A DNA stretch of 64,000 nucleotides from the NCBI GenBank assembly GCA_905221605.1, contig CAJNDS010002068.1, positions 395,001-459,000 of the forward strand. The letters run 5' to 3'. The stretch comes from Symbiodinium natans (lineage: Eukaryota; Sar; Dinophyceae; Suessiales; Symbiodiniaceae). This document shows positions 11,201-20,637 of this stretch, one piece after another. The position numbers and the translations under genes were made by a program. Below the pieces are notes generated by a model. It had not been told where the DNA came from. It searched no databases and worked only from the letters and a program-made list of their open reading frames with translations. The number at the start of each line of letters is the position of its first letter. Positions within the stretch are counted from its first letter, which is position 1.

Positions 11201-11993
11201 AACCCTAAACCCTAAACCCTAAACCCCAAACCCTAAACCCTCAACCTATGCAACCCCTGGCTGGACAGCTGAGCAGTTCGAGGCCCGCTCCGCGAAAGGA
11301 CCGCCTCAATGTCAAGGGCAAGAGGCGCCACTCAAGCAGCTCCGGGGCACGTTTCGAGTGACTTCTGGAAGCAAACGGGCAGCTGGCTGACAGAAGAGCC
11401 CTACTTCAAGTCGCAGCCACGCGAGAAGGCTCCAAAACCCTCAACCCGCCCCTTTCGCAACCTAAGCAGGACACATGCACGCAGCAGCCAAGGCCAAGTT
11501 CCTGGGCAGAAGGCGTTGGAACCCGGGCTGAGTTGAAGGATTCGCCCCCCTTCTTGTGAAGGAAAAATGAGGAGCTTGCTTTGTGGTCAGGGCAACATGG
11601 GCTTCAGGACTGTGAAAGGCCTCGTGAGGCCTACTGCAAGCACATGTTGCAGCTGTGTCAAGTGCCCACTCCGGGCAGGCGTTTCTAACATGGGCTTAGG
11701 GTAGCTTAGGGTTGGAGATTTTCTCCGGCTGCTGACTTACGACCTTGTACAGTAGGCTTCTGACAGCTGAACTGTGAGAATAGACTGATGTTCCTACGGC
11801 GCACAGCTTTAGTCTACGAGGCGCGCGCTCTCCGCGGTTAAAGACTGCTGTTTCCCCCTCAGGAACCCTAAACCCTAAACCCTAAACCCTAAACCCACCA
11901 GTTCTGAGAAGAAAGACTGCCTCCAAGGCACCCTGTACAGCCCGCAGCACCACTTTGGGGGCCACTGGGGGCATTGGCGCCCCGCATCCAGAC
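7090..11993 (-). CDS. Multi-exon gene of unknown function (exons, minus strand)
   Basis: Best exons in coding order: 11899-11993 (VAPKVVLRAVQGALEAVFLL), 10920-11006 (KDTSEAPPAEKQLDAESC), 10163-10217 (ATCKAALQKALLTGTLDQ), about 9880-10105, 8570-8636 (RDLEGALDTASLMNSLGKML), 7985-8049 (AGRELPEVLCQAVADAPEM), and 7090-7590 (Ala-rich helices ending TGLPLV). Each has an AG acceptor and a GT or GC donor with phase-consistent length; 11899 to 11006 joins 1+2. Some internal exons must be missing because not all phases close. Telomeric repeats separate the exons. No domain is recognised; the helical Ala/Leu-rich character is all that can be said. It may be more than one gene. Confidence 0.5.
8057..8305 (+). 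repeat. GGGTTGA heptamer array (telomere variant)
   Basis: About 28 units of GGGTTGA, locally homogenised and flanked by normal GGGTTTA. It sits between the exons 7985-8049 and 8570-8636. A T-run and G-run follow at 8330-8358. Confidence 0.9.
8700..9850. other. Stretch without a supported gene
   Basis: Single-copy-looking sequence with short open frames on both strands (for example 9022-9339 plus and 8994-9224 minus) but no convincing splice chain or domain. It holds a diverged inverted copy of the GTACC/GTTTACG short element near 9548-9633. Confidence 0.35.
11039..11149. mobile_element. MITE-like element, ATGGTCCCTTA termini
   Basis: Ends are ATGGTCCCTTA and its exact reverse complement TAAGGGACCAT. 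The interior shares CCATACTTCAGAACC and GACCCCTTA with the copy at 41744-41824. No open frame. It lies in an intron of the 7-12 kb gene. Confidence 0.7.
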
Positions 11994-12320
11994 CTGCCAA
12001 AGTTTGCTGGGCAGTTCGGGCTTCGAGTGGAGGGCTTCGGGTTTAGGGTTTAGGGTTTAGGGCTTAGGGCTTCGGGCTTCGGGCTTATAGGGCTTAGGGC
12101 TTCTTGTTAGTTGGAGCTTTGGCCCGTGACTTCTGAGCTTTGCCGTGGTTCCCCTTGCCACAACCATACCAATTTTGGGCCTGCGGCTCACCTTCCCTAT
12201 CGTTGTCTGACGCAATCAATAGCTGCGCCGTCACGTGCTACGAGTACGACCTCTTGTACACATCGTGGCTTTGTTTCAGCGCCTCCCATCCTCCACCACC
12301 TTACTGTTGGGTCCTAACAG

Positions 12321-12407
12321 TTGTGGCATGCGATGTTCTTGGCGCTGCGTCTGCTATTCGAGGTTCCCAATCGAGCGGACAGCGAAGACGACAAGGACCA
12401 GGATGAG
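12321..12407 (+). CDS. Candidate plus-strand exon
   Basis: Twenty-nine codons (LWHAMFLALRLLFEVP then an acidic tail DSEDDKDQDE) bounded by a TAACAG acceptor and a GAG|GTGAGG donor. The hydrophobic-then-acidic pattern resembles the end of a membrane segment. The opposite strand is also open (12314-12743), so strand is not certain. No family recognised. Confidence 0.4.
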
Positions 12408-12849
12408 GTGAGGATGAAAGCGGCTAGTCTGACAACTGCTACTGCCACGACCTCCTCTGTCACAACACTTGCAAATCCTTCAGCCAGCAGCGACTCTGAT
12501 TTCTCGTGGCCCCTAACTGACGCCAACTCCCACCCCTGGGCCTGGCCGAGACAAAGCTCGATGGATGGAACCTGGCGGCTTCGCCAAACAAAACACGCCG
12601 TGCAAAGCGATGTCGGCTTCGTTGAGTGGAGTGCTCTGGTGATTCAAAAGAGGCCCGGCAACCCATAAAAAGGCTCCCATCTTCCTCGCCTGCAGTGGCA
12701 TGGCCGGATCGTCCGGGGGCTCTGCGCGAGGGCGCCGAACCACCTGGCAGGGGAACCCTAAACCCTAAACCCTAAACCCTAAACCCTCAACCTTAAACCC
12801 TAAACCCTAAACCCTAAACCCTCTCTATCATATATAGATTTAAACCTTC

Positions 12850-13125
12850 GTGACTTTTCGGTCCATCTGCCCCCCGTTGTTCGTGACTTTTCGGTCAATC
12901 TGGACCAGTGTTGGTGACTTTTCGGTCAATCTGGACCAGTGTTGGTGACTTTTCGGTCAATCTGGACCAGTGTTGGTGACTTTTCGGTCAATCTGGACCA
13001 GTGTTGGTGACTTTTCGGTCAATCTGGACCAGTATTGGTGACTTTTCGGTCAATCTGGACCGGTCAATCTGGACCAGTGTTGGTGACTTTTCGGTCAATC
13101 TGGACCAGTGTTGGTGACTTTTCGG
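12850..13125. repeat. 31-bp minisatellite, about nine units
   Basis: Tandem unit of 31 bp containing GGTGACTTTTCGGTCAATC and TGGACCAGTGTT; one unit is truncated near 13060. It is flanked on both sides by telomere-type repeats. A second 31-bp satellite with the same GGTGACTTT core lies at 42456-42615. Confidence 0.93.
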
Positions 13126-13599
13126 CCTCAGGGTTTAGGGCTTCAGGGTTTAGGGCTTCAGGGTTTGGGGCCTCATGGTTTAGGAGTTGGTAGGTAAAAC
13201 TCTCTGGGGTAGGATGAGAACCTTTTATGTTCTTACTGTGGAACCCCCTCGAGAACGGTGACCCTCAAGACCCGAAACCCTAAACCCTAAACCCTAAGCC
13301 CTATTCAAGGTGGGGCATGCCTTAAGGGGGCACGTTTGGCAGAAGACATCCATATGAAGGCCTGGCCGCGAACGCCAGCCCTTGGATTGTCTAACCTCAG
13401 ACCAGGAATTCTTGTTTAGGGGATGGGACCCTCTAGGGTTTAGGGTTTAAGGTTTAGGGTTGAGGGTTGAGGGTTGAGGGTTTAGGGTTATTGGACTCTC
13501 TGAATAAGGTCCTTGTTTGAGATTCAGAAGGGGTCCCTTTTCAGGGTCCCCCTAATCCTACTTAGGACCTAGGATTGTTGGGACCCAGCATGATTGAGG

Positions 13600-13775
13600 A
13601 ATGCCCGTTACCACATGCCCGCACGTTGCGGCAGTAGAGCGACTGAACGCTTGTGAGACGAGGCGCGTGAACCACTTGAAGTACAGCCTCTTCGCAATGG
13701 CCTCACACAGCCGAGACATCTTTCCAACCGGGGTCACTAGACTCCCTCCCTCAGATCCATGCATTAAGTATCCCC
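13600..13775 (-). CDS. Candidate minus-strand exon
   Basis: Protein-like open frame with a basic amphipathic part (KMSRLCEAIAKRLYFKWF then LVSQAFSRSTAATCGHVV). The plus strand is also open. Downstream, 13490-13570 is a dispersed repeat also seen at 1849-1930 (CTCTGAATAAGGTCC core). No domain recognised. Confidence 0.35.
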
Positions 13776-13989
13776 CCGCCACCCCCCCCCCCCTTCTGCT
13801 TCGATTGAGGCCCAAAAGCCATGCGGGTCGCCTCAATCTCAGGATCGCCCCTCAAGCTGCCATCCTCCGTTGGGCTGTGCCTGCAGCACGGTGGAATCAG
13901 CGTGGGATGTGAGCTGTGGGTTCAGCATCGGCGTGCTGGGACACTCGGGGGGGAGGGGGGGAGCAGGGAGGGTTTGTAAGAATGGTGGC

Positions 13990-14175
13990 CGCTGCCCAAG
14001 TCAGTACATCTTCCAGCAGGCGGGCTTCATGGCTTGTCTAAGCACGGCACCACAAGGTGAGGCGGATGTTGCTCACAGGAAGGTGGGCGAACCTTCGGTG
14101 CCGAATACAAACCCTGATGACCCTGATGTTTTGAAGGAGGACGTCATGGAATCTCAAAAGGCTTCGTCCGAATAA
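13990..14175 (+). CDS. Candidate terminal exon, plus strand
   Basis: Open frame ending at TAA 14175 with residues QQAGFMACLSTAPQGEAD and an acidic C-terminus (NPDDPDVLKEDVMESQ). An internal ATG at 14029 could start a 48-residue protein. Codon use is protein-like, but no homology is recognised. Confidence 0.35.
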   Translation, partial: RCPSQYIFQQAGFMACLSTAPQGEADVAHRKVGEPSVPNTNPDDPDVLKEDVMESQKASSE

Positions 14176-14199
14176 GCCAAAAGGTCAAGAGTCCCTGAG

Positions 14200-14475
14200 C
14201 AGATTTGATGGTATGGCTGCTGTAAATCTTGAACACATTCTCGCTTCAGGTGTGCAAGAGCAGAGATGTGCTCAGCGCATGCTTCTTCCAGAGAGTCCTA
14301 CTCAACCCTTCGCGCGCGCACGCTCTCCATCATTCGTAGCTGCCACCATGGCGCATGATCGACTTCACCGACTGTAGCGCCTCCTCAGTTCCCAACTTCC
14401 GTTTTGGACAATACAGGTTTAGGGCTTCGGGTTCATTCAAACCATGACGCATGAAGGCAACATGACAAAAAGATG

Positions 14476-14525
<50 letters not shown>

Positions 14526-15000
14526 CGAACATTCTTCTTGCAAAGCCATGGGAGGAGCTCAGAACCCTTGCACTCAGGACTCAAGCTGAAGGGGGGCCTG
14601 CTGCTTGCCGCTTCATCAGCATCATTCGGTGCCCGCTGCTCTTTTGTAAGTCCGTATGTCAGTCTCGAGGACCTCCGAACACCCTGCATTAAGCCTCCCT
14701 TCATCAAAACCTCGGCTACCCCAGGGCCCGGGGGCCCAAATCTGACCGGCCTTTCTTTCGGATGGCCCCCTGCCTGTATGGCCACACATGCGTCGTGCCC
14801 GCAGAAGCTCAACCCGAACAGAGAAAATGCCACCCAACAAACCCCCACCTCAAAGAAGGACACGTCCACAACAGAGAAGTGTACCAGCTGGCCGTAGGAG
14901 GAAGCTTGCCTGTGGTCGCGTTTGACGTGGCTTGGCTTGGCCCAGGAAATTTAACAATATAATAACCCCTCAACCCTAAACCCTAAACCCTAAACCCTAA
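14200..15000. other. Spacer with (TG)n at 14477-14521 and open frames on both strands
   Basis: A 45-bp (TG)n tract is followed by 14530-14960, open in several frames on both strands. Plus-strand segments near 14850-14950 (HNREVYQLAVGGSLPVVAF) look exon-like, but splice boundaries could not be fixed. No gene call is made. Confidence 0.35.
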
Positions 15001-15212
15001 ACCATTGAATATGAAAATGATCGTGAATAGAATGACTGGTATTCGTATATCCGCATGGGACAAGCCAACCCACGCCTCTTCTCTCGCCACACCGCCAAGC
15101 CCTCCGCCCTGTTGGCATCCGTGGGCTCGGCGCCACGGCGCCTGGAAAATTTCGGGAGGTAAAGCACTACCTGGAGGTTCAGGGGGTTTAGGGTTTAGGG
15201 TTTAGGGTTTGG

Positions 15213-15424
15213 GGTTTTGGTTTTGGGTTTGGGGTTTGGGGTTTGGGGTTTGGGGTTTGGGGTTTGGGGTTTGGGGTTTGGGGTTTGGGGTTTGGGGTTT
15301 GGGGTTTGGGGTTTGGGGTTTGGGGTTTGGGGTTTGGGGTTTGGGGTTTGGGGTTTGGGGTTTGGGGTTTGGGGTTTGGGGTTTGGGGTTTGGGGTTTGG
15401 GGTTTGGGGTTTGGGGTTTGGGGT
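15213..15424 (+). repeat. TTTGGGG heptamer array, about 29 units
   Basis: Nearly pure TTTGGGG units follow three TTTAGGG units. The A-to-G change is fixed across the array, which shows local homogenisation. The G4 runs could form quadruplexes. A matching array lies at 47215-47330. Confidence 0.95.
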
Positions 15425-16089
15425 AACCCCAATTATAACTGTACTTGTAAGCCCCCTACATCCCCGAAGTAGGATATGAGTAGACTTATACCTGGGGTTA
15501 TAAGTACCCGTGTTCAAGTAGCGCCTATGACTACGATGTTGTGATTAGATGGTGAGCTGATTATATGGTTGTATGGCTATCTGATCTATATCATTGCCGT
15601 GATGATTCTTCTTAATATTTATGATTATGATGATTGGTATGATTCTGATGATAAACCAGAAATAATCACTAGCAGCAAAGAAGAAACGCCGTGTGTGCGA
15701 TCTGTTGCTCCTCTTTGACTTTGCACTGGAATGTGATTGCGTGCAACACCTGTCTACAGAAGAAGCACAACATATGAAGTAGGGTATATATATCTCTTGT
15801 ACCCCCACAAGGACACCCGGTATATTATACACTCACCAATATGAAAAAGGAACCTTATATACACTCACCAATAACAATGCATATGCATATACATCACCCT
15901 CAACCCCAAACCATATTATAAACACCCTACTGGTACTAAACCCTATTGACACAGCGGAGGCGAAGTCTCGAATGCCTCAGCCAGAACCACTCCAGGCCGA
16001 GGGGCCCTGGCAGCATGTCACAGTCATATCCACTTTCGTCCCACTTTTCACAGGGAGAATTGGGGGGGGGGGGGGGGTTCCGTAATTAG

Positions 16090-16175
16090 TGGGTACCTAA
16101 TTGGGGTCCTTACTATAAGGGAGTCCTACTCTGTAGGGGACGACATTAGGTGTCACTTGTTTTCGTAAACCCCCA
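16090..16175 (+). mobile_element. Short dispersed element, family C, copy 1
   Basis: Starts GGGTACC, contains TTGGGGTCCTTACTATAAGG and ends TTTTCGTAAACCCCCA. Related copies: 16494-16583 (inverted), 39661-39745, 40809-40872, 60829-60907 and a diverged one near 9548-9633. The ends share only GGGGGT as an inverted repeat. A G-run precedes it. Confidence 0.75.
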
Positions 16176-16203
16176 GAATGGCAAAAGTGGGATGCTCTCA
16201 AGG

Positions 16204-16491
16204 TCAGCGGCCTTCGTCGCAGTCTTCGGCCATAAGTGCCTCTAGCGCTGACCAGCCGTTTGCACCCCGTGCGATCTGAGCAGGCACTCGCTCCAGGTAC
16301 CTCGGAAGAGACCCACATTCCTCAGAATTTCTCATGGTTAGACCGGCGAGCAACACGCAGTACTGGAATGAACGCATGGGGCACGCTTCGACGAGCGCTT
16401 TGGCTGCATCTCTTGGTACATCCACTGGCTGCCTCGAAGCGCAAGGCGACATGACAGGCATGAGCAGCTGGACTTCTTCAACGGTGCACAT
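16204..16491 (-). CDS. Candidate exon between two inverted family-C elements
   Basis: Ninety-five-codon open frame with strongly protein-like composition (VEEVQLLMPVMSPCASR, SFQYCVLLAGLTMR, CGSLPRYLERVPAQIARGAN) ending at TGA 16204. The frame fills almost exactly the gap between oppositely oriented family-C copies at 16090-16175 and 16494-16583. No domain recognised. It may be an exon of a larger gene or cargo carried between the elements. Confidence 0.45.
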   Translation of the reverse strand: MCTVEEVQLLMPVMSPCASRQPVDVPRDAAKALVEACPMRSFQYCVLLAGLTMRNSEECGSLPRYLERVPAQIARGANGWSALEALMAEDCDEGR

Positions 16492-16493
16492 TT

Positions 16494-16583
16494 TGGGGGT
16501 TTACGCAAATAAGGGACCCTTAAAGAAGGCCTTCCGAATACTCGGATTCCCTTATACTAAGGACCAAAATAAGGTACCCCCCA
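16494..16583 (-). mobile_element. Short dispersed element, family C, copy 2 (inverted)
   Basis: Reads TGGGGGTTTACGCAAATAAGG at the left and GGTACCCCCC at the right, the reverse orientation of the 16090 copy. Together they bracket a 318-bp segment. Confidence 0.72.
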
Positions 16584-16688
16584 ACATCGTAAGCCCCCCC
16601 ATGTTGGCGAAGGAGAAACATGCCCACTGCGACCACGAGAGAATCTTAGCCCTTGGCACTTCGTAGACCTCACGCATGCAAGCAGCAG

Positions 16689-16830
16689 TTTAGGGTTTAG
16701 GGTTTAGGGTTTAGGGCTTAGGGTTTCGGGTTTAGGATTTAGGGTGTAGGGTTTAGGGTTTAGGGTTTAGGGTTTAGGGTTTAGGGTTTAGGGTTTAGGG
16801 TTTAGGGTTTAGGGTTTAGGGTTTAGGGTT
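16689..16830 (+). repeat. TTTAGGG array
   Basis: About 19 heptamers with a few TTTCGGG and GTGTAGG variants near the left edge. Confidence 0.93.
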
Positions 16831-17098
16831 TCAATGCATCTGCCACTCTCTCACGTCAAGACAATCTTGCAGGCACTGAAGCACGAACGAACATCCTGCC
16901 AGCAAATCCTAACTCTGCAGCACCTACCCCCTCCCCCCCAAAAAAGAGAAATGCACCCCGAACCCCATAACATCCTGCAACTCTGAACCCTGAGTTCCAA
17001 CCCGAAAAGCCTAATTAAGCACAGCAGTATATTAGAAACGTCATAAGCCCCAAACTCCCCTAGATAAGCCAGAACCCCTCAGTTCACAACCCTTGCAG

Positions 17099-18442
17099 AG
17101 GCCCTTGCTGCATCAACTGTGGCAGGCCGAAGCGGCTTAGGCCGGGGTGGCGGCGCCACCTCCGAAGTTTCCAAGGTTAAACCCTAGACCCTAAACCCTA
17201 AACCCTAAACGGACTTCGGGACTTCGGTGTGTGTGGATCCGCTTCGAGGACTCCTAAAGAAGCTTCGGCTGGCAAACGCACCGACTGCAGCGCCTGTGAA
17301 ACGTGGCCGTAGCCCTTCCGCGAGATCGGACCTTGCCCCTCAACCCTAAACCCTAAACCCTAAACCCTAATGGCAGGCCTGGCCTCTTCCTCGGCAACGG
17401 CTGCTGGCACCTCAAGGTGCTGGTCTCAGGGTTCGGGCTTGACTTTGGGTTCTGCTCTTCTGGGAGAAGGCCCCTCCCAGCCGACACTTCATCGCAACCA
17501 TCTGTCTGTAGGGTTTAGGGTTTAGGGTTTAGGGTTTAGGGTTTAGGGTTTAGGGTTTAGGGTTTAGGGTTTAGGGTTTAGGGTGTAGGGTTTAGGGTTT
17601 AGGGTTTAGGGTTTAGGGTTTAGGGTTTAGGGTTTAGGGTTTAGGGTTTAGGGTTTAGGGTTAGGTTAGGGTTTAGGGGTTAGATTAGGGTTTAGTTTAG
17701 GGTTTAGGGTTTAGGGTGATCTTGGAGATGTATACCTGATCCTTCAACCAGGTCAGATGCCTGGGAGATCCGCCGCTCCTCTTGCTGAGCCTGCACAAGG
17801 AGGCGCAAGGAGGGGTCATTCAAGCTTTGAGCGCCCTCCCCCCCCCCAAAAAAAAATGTTGGGAAAGGTGGGAAGATGTGCCGCATGACACACAACCCTA
17901 ACCCCCCCACCTAACCCCCCCCCTCCCCCACGCAAATTTCGAGACGAGCCGATTGGGATGCTCCCCCTTATACTAACAATTTAATAGGGATGATAGTACC
18001 CCCCACCTCTTCTAATCCCTCTTGAGGACTGTTAGTATACGGGGGAACATCCCAGGGAGCCGAACATCCAAGAATCACCGCGGAGCGCCTCGTTCGAGCT
18101 GCGGCGCGCATCTTTTTGCCTGCAACTTCCCCCCACTGTGGGCATCAGTGCTCTGGCAGCCCTTGTAGACTAGCCATTTACAGGGTGTTCACGAAAAATA
18201 GGGGGATCCCCCCCCAAGATGGATCCCACACAGGAGGGATTCCCTTAGAATCAGGACCCCGCCCCCCCCCCCCCAATGAAGGCACCCACCCTGGTTTCGG
18301 AGACCCCAAGAATTACGGCAATTAAGGCACACACACACACACCCCCCACATGTTTGCTTAGTTGCTTTATTGCGAACTTTCGTGAGTCGCATCTTGCAGA
18401 AGCCATGCCCAGCACCAGGGTTTAGGGTTTAGGGTTTAGGGT

Positions 18443-18474
<32 letters not shown>

Positions 18475-19364
18475 GGTTTAGGGTTTAGGGTTTAGGGTTT
18501 AGGGTTTAGGGTTTAGGGTTTAGGGTACCAACTGCCCGGCAGCAACGCCTGCGTCACAGCACTGCAATGCTGCGGCTCATGACAGCCGGGTTGCCTGAAT
18601 TTAGGAACCCGAAACCCTAAACCCTAAACCCCGCAAACCGCCACCCCCCCCCAACCAATTGGCATCCTCGCAAGCCCTCAAGTGTCGCTGGTCCTGGGCT
18701 GGCCGGCGGCAGCCTGCACTTTGGGGTCTCGGGGCAGCTCTGGGCATCCTCTCACCCTGAGTTGAAACCAATTGGGTTTTGGGTTTAGGATTTAGGGTTT
18801 AGGGTTTAGGGTTTAGGGCTTAGGGCTTTGGGCCATGGCAGTAGAGCTTAAGGTTTAGGATTCAAGGGTCTGGGGCTTGTCCAGAACCCCTAAGCCCCAG
18901 ATCTACCGCAGGCCCAGGGCCGCGTCCGGCCTGCGGAATCGCCGGGCCTTTCTTCGCTTGCTGAAGTCGGGCCTGTCTGCACAGGGTTTGGGTGGTGCCT
19001 TGACCCTAAACCCTAAACCCTAAACCCTAAACCCCAAACCCTAGACCCCCTTTGGGCTCTGCGGCGAAGATTAGCAAAGCCTCTGCAGTCCTGCTTTTTC
19101 AACTCTTAAACCGCCCACCAGGATCAGGCAAGGCATCCGGTTGCGCCACGTAGTCTGCTCTACCGACGTGAATATTAAATGGGCCAGGGAAAGCAGCAAG
19201 CGCGTGAATGGCACCTCCTTTTCAAGGAGATTGCCCTCAGAGTCCGTATGTCAGAATCGCAGCAGCCGGTGCTACACCGAACAAGCATACTGCATGATCC
19301 AGACGCAGATTCGCAGACAGGAGCTACAGCTACAGCTCAATTGTCAGCCATCTCGCGCGTCTAG
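17099..19364 (+). CDS. Candidate multi-exon plus-strand gene, C-terminal part
   Basis: Exon-like segments: 17099-17175 (EALAASTVAGRSGLGRGG, CAG acceptor, GT donor), about 18541-18597 (TAMLRLMTAGLPEF, AG|GA donor), 18912-18990 (ASGLRNRRAFLRLLKSGL), and 19179-19364, a 3' segment (REWHLLFKEIALRVRMSE) ending ISRV at TAG 19364. Telomeric arrays separate them. Phase cannot be closed through all segments, so intermediate exons are missing or more than one gene is present. No function recognised. Confidence 0.4.
17512..17720 (+). repeat. TTTAGGG array
   Basis: About 27 heptamers; the right end degrades into TTAGGTTAGGG and GGGGTTAGATTAGGG variants. Confidence 0.94.
17955..18053. mobile_element. Hairpin MITE, family B, copy 1 (99 bp)
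   Basis: Long inverted repeats: left GGGATGCTCCCCCTTATACT, right read in reverse GGGATGTTCCC then CCGTATACTAACAGTCCT. The arms pair over about 36 bp, leaving a short loop, so the element could fold into a near-complete hairpin. Other copies: 20537, 27372, 44297. Confidence 0.85.
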
Positions 19365-19670
19365 CTCACCTCGGCCAGCACATGGGAAAAGGTTTCCATG
19401 TCTTTGCAGCAAACATTCTTGAGATAATAGCCCGCGAGCTTAGCTGCGTGCCCGCTGGACACTGAACTGCAGCCCCACTAGACGCAAGGACTGTGCCACT
19501 GGGCGATGTACCCATGTCAAATTGTCATCTTGAAAGCAGAATGAAACTCTCCGAGGCAGCGGTACCCTTGACCTACCTTGTCGAAATTTTGCGCGCGTGC
19601 TGGATGCTCACCGTTCCTGATGTCAGGTCGCCCTTGATAACATACATCTACGATCCGGCTTTGTGGAGGC

Positions 19671-20022
19671 CCCCACGCACATCCCTGCAATTTCATTTCA
19701 AACTAATGCGAATTTCATTACAAGTACTTAATAATCATTGAAAAATAGGCAACATGAAGTAAGTTTCATTATTTGCAATTAAACTAGTAATTCGAATGAT
19801 TAAAAACACGAAATACAATCTAGTTGCTTTGCAATTGCTTGTTTTTGTTATTTCCAATTTTAAGATATTTCAGAACCAACTGCAGCAAAGCCTTCATTTT
19901 CATCATTTTAACTAGTATTTTCATTCCCTTTAATGCAGTTGAAATAGTTCTGCCTTTCTTTTCAATGAATTATATTTAGTTCAAATAGTTTGAGATGAAA
20001 TTACGGAGATGTGCGTGCGGGG
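19671..20022. mobile_element. AT-rich 352-bp element with about 35-bp terminal inverted repeats
   Basis: The left end CCCCACGCACATCCCTGCAA then TTTCATTTCAAACTA pairs with the right end read in reverse, CCCCGCACGCACATCTCCG then TAATTTCATCTCAAACTA. The interior is strikingly AT-rich against the surrounding sequence and has no long frame. It follows the stop at 19364 by 300 bp. No clear target duplication. Confidence 0.8.
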
Positions 20023-20123
20023 AGGGGGGCGGTGGGGGTGGATGAGGGGGGTGGGTAAAGGGGAGTGGGTGGCAACCCCCCCCCTAACTGAAAAGCTGCA
20101 CTTCGTGGAGAACTATCCGAAGC

Positions 20124-20425
20124 CCTAAACCCTAAACCCTAAACCCTAAACCCTAAACCCTAAACCGTAAACCGTAAACCCTAAACCCTAAACCCTAAAC
20201 CCTAAACCCTAGCGCACATTCCAATCACGGGGCGTCCTCAAAGCTCGCCGAGGCGGCGCCGAAGCGCCTTGGAGGCCCTGAACCGGAAGCAGGGTTTCGG
20301 GTTTCGGGTTTAGGGTTTGGGTTTAGGGTTTAGGGCTTAGGACTTAGGGTTTAGGGTTTCGGGTTTCGGGTTTAGGGTTTAGGGTTTAGGCTTAGGGTTA
20401 GGTGTAGTTTAGGGTTCAGGGTTTG
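20124..20425. repeat. Facing telomeric arrays, CCCTAAA then TTTAGGG
   Basis: CCCTAAA units (20124-20212) and TTTAGGG/TTTCGGG units (20290-20425) face each other across 77 bp. The spacer is open on the minus strand as a possible small exon (ASKALRRRLGEL), which is unproven. Confidence 0.85.
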
Positions 20426-20536
20426 CACAAGAAGCCCTGGGAATCAAGGTTAAAGAAATATACAGACAAGGAGAACAAAGAAACATGCAAGGGCGCCTCT
20501 TGAATCGTCAGGGAGCTCGCTGCTTTTGAAATCCGT

Positions 20537-20637
20537 TGGGATGCTCTCCCCTTATGCTAAGAGTTCTTTATAGGCATACTAGTACCCCGCCATTATAATC
20601 CCGATTAAGGACTGTTAGTATACGGGGGCACATCCCA
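20537..20637. mobile_element. Hairpin MITE, family B, copy 2
   Basis: Same termini (TTGGGATGCTCTCCCCTTAT and CACATCCCA) and the same internal CCGATTAAGGACTGTTAGTA arm as copy 1, with a diverged left arm. Confidence 0.8.

Noticed and set aside
11309-11536. 75-codon plus-strand frame
   Set aside because: Protein-like in part, but no splice sites, domain or strand agreement with surrounding exons; not called.
12820-13130. CRISPR array
   Set aside because: 31-bp units are directly tandem without unique spacers, in a eukaryotic context; it is a minisatellite.
15188-15517. 109-codon frame of repeating TPNPKPQ and plus-strand GLGFGVW frames
   Set aside because: Translation of the TTTGGGG array; every frame is open simply because the unit lacks stops.
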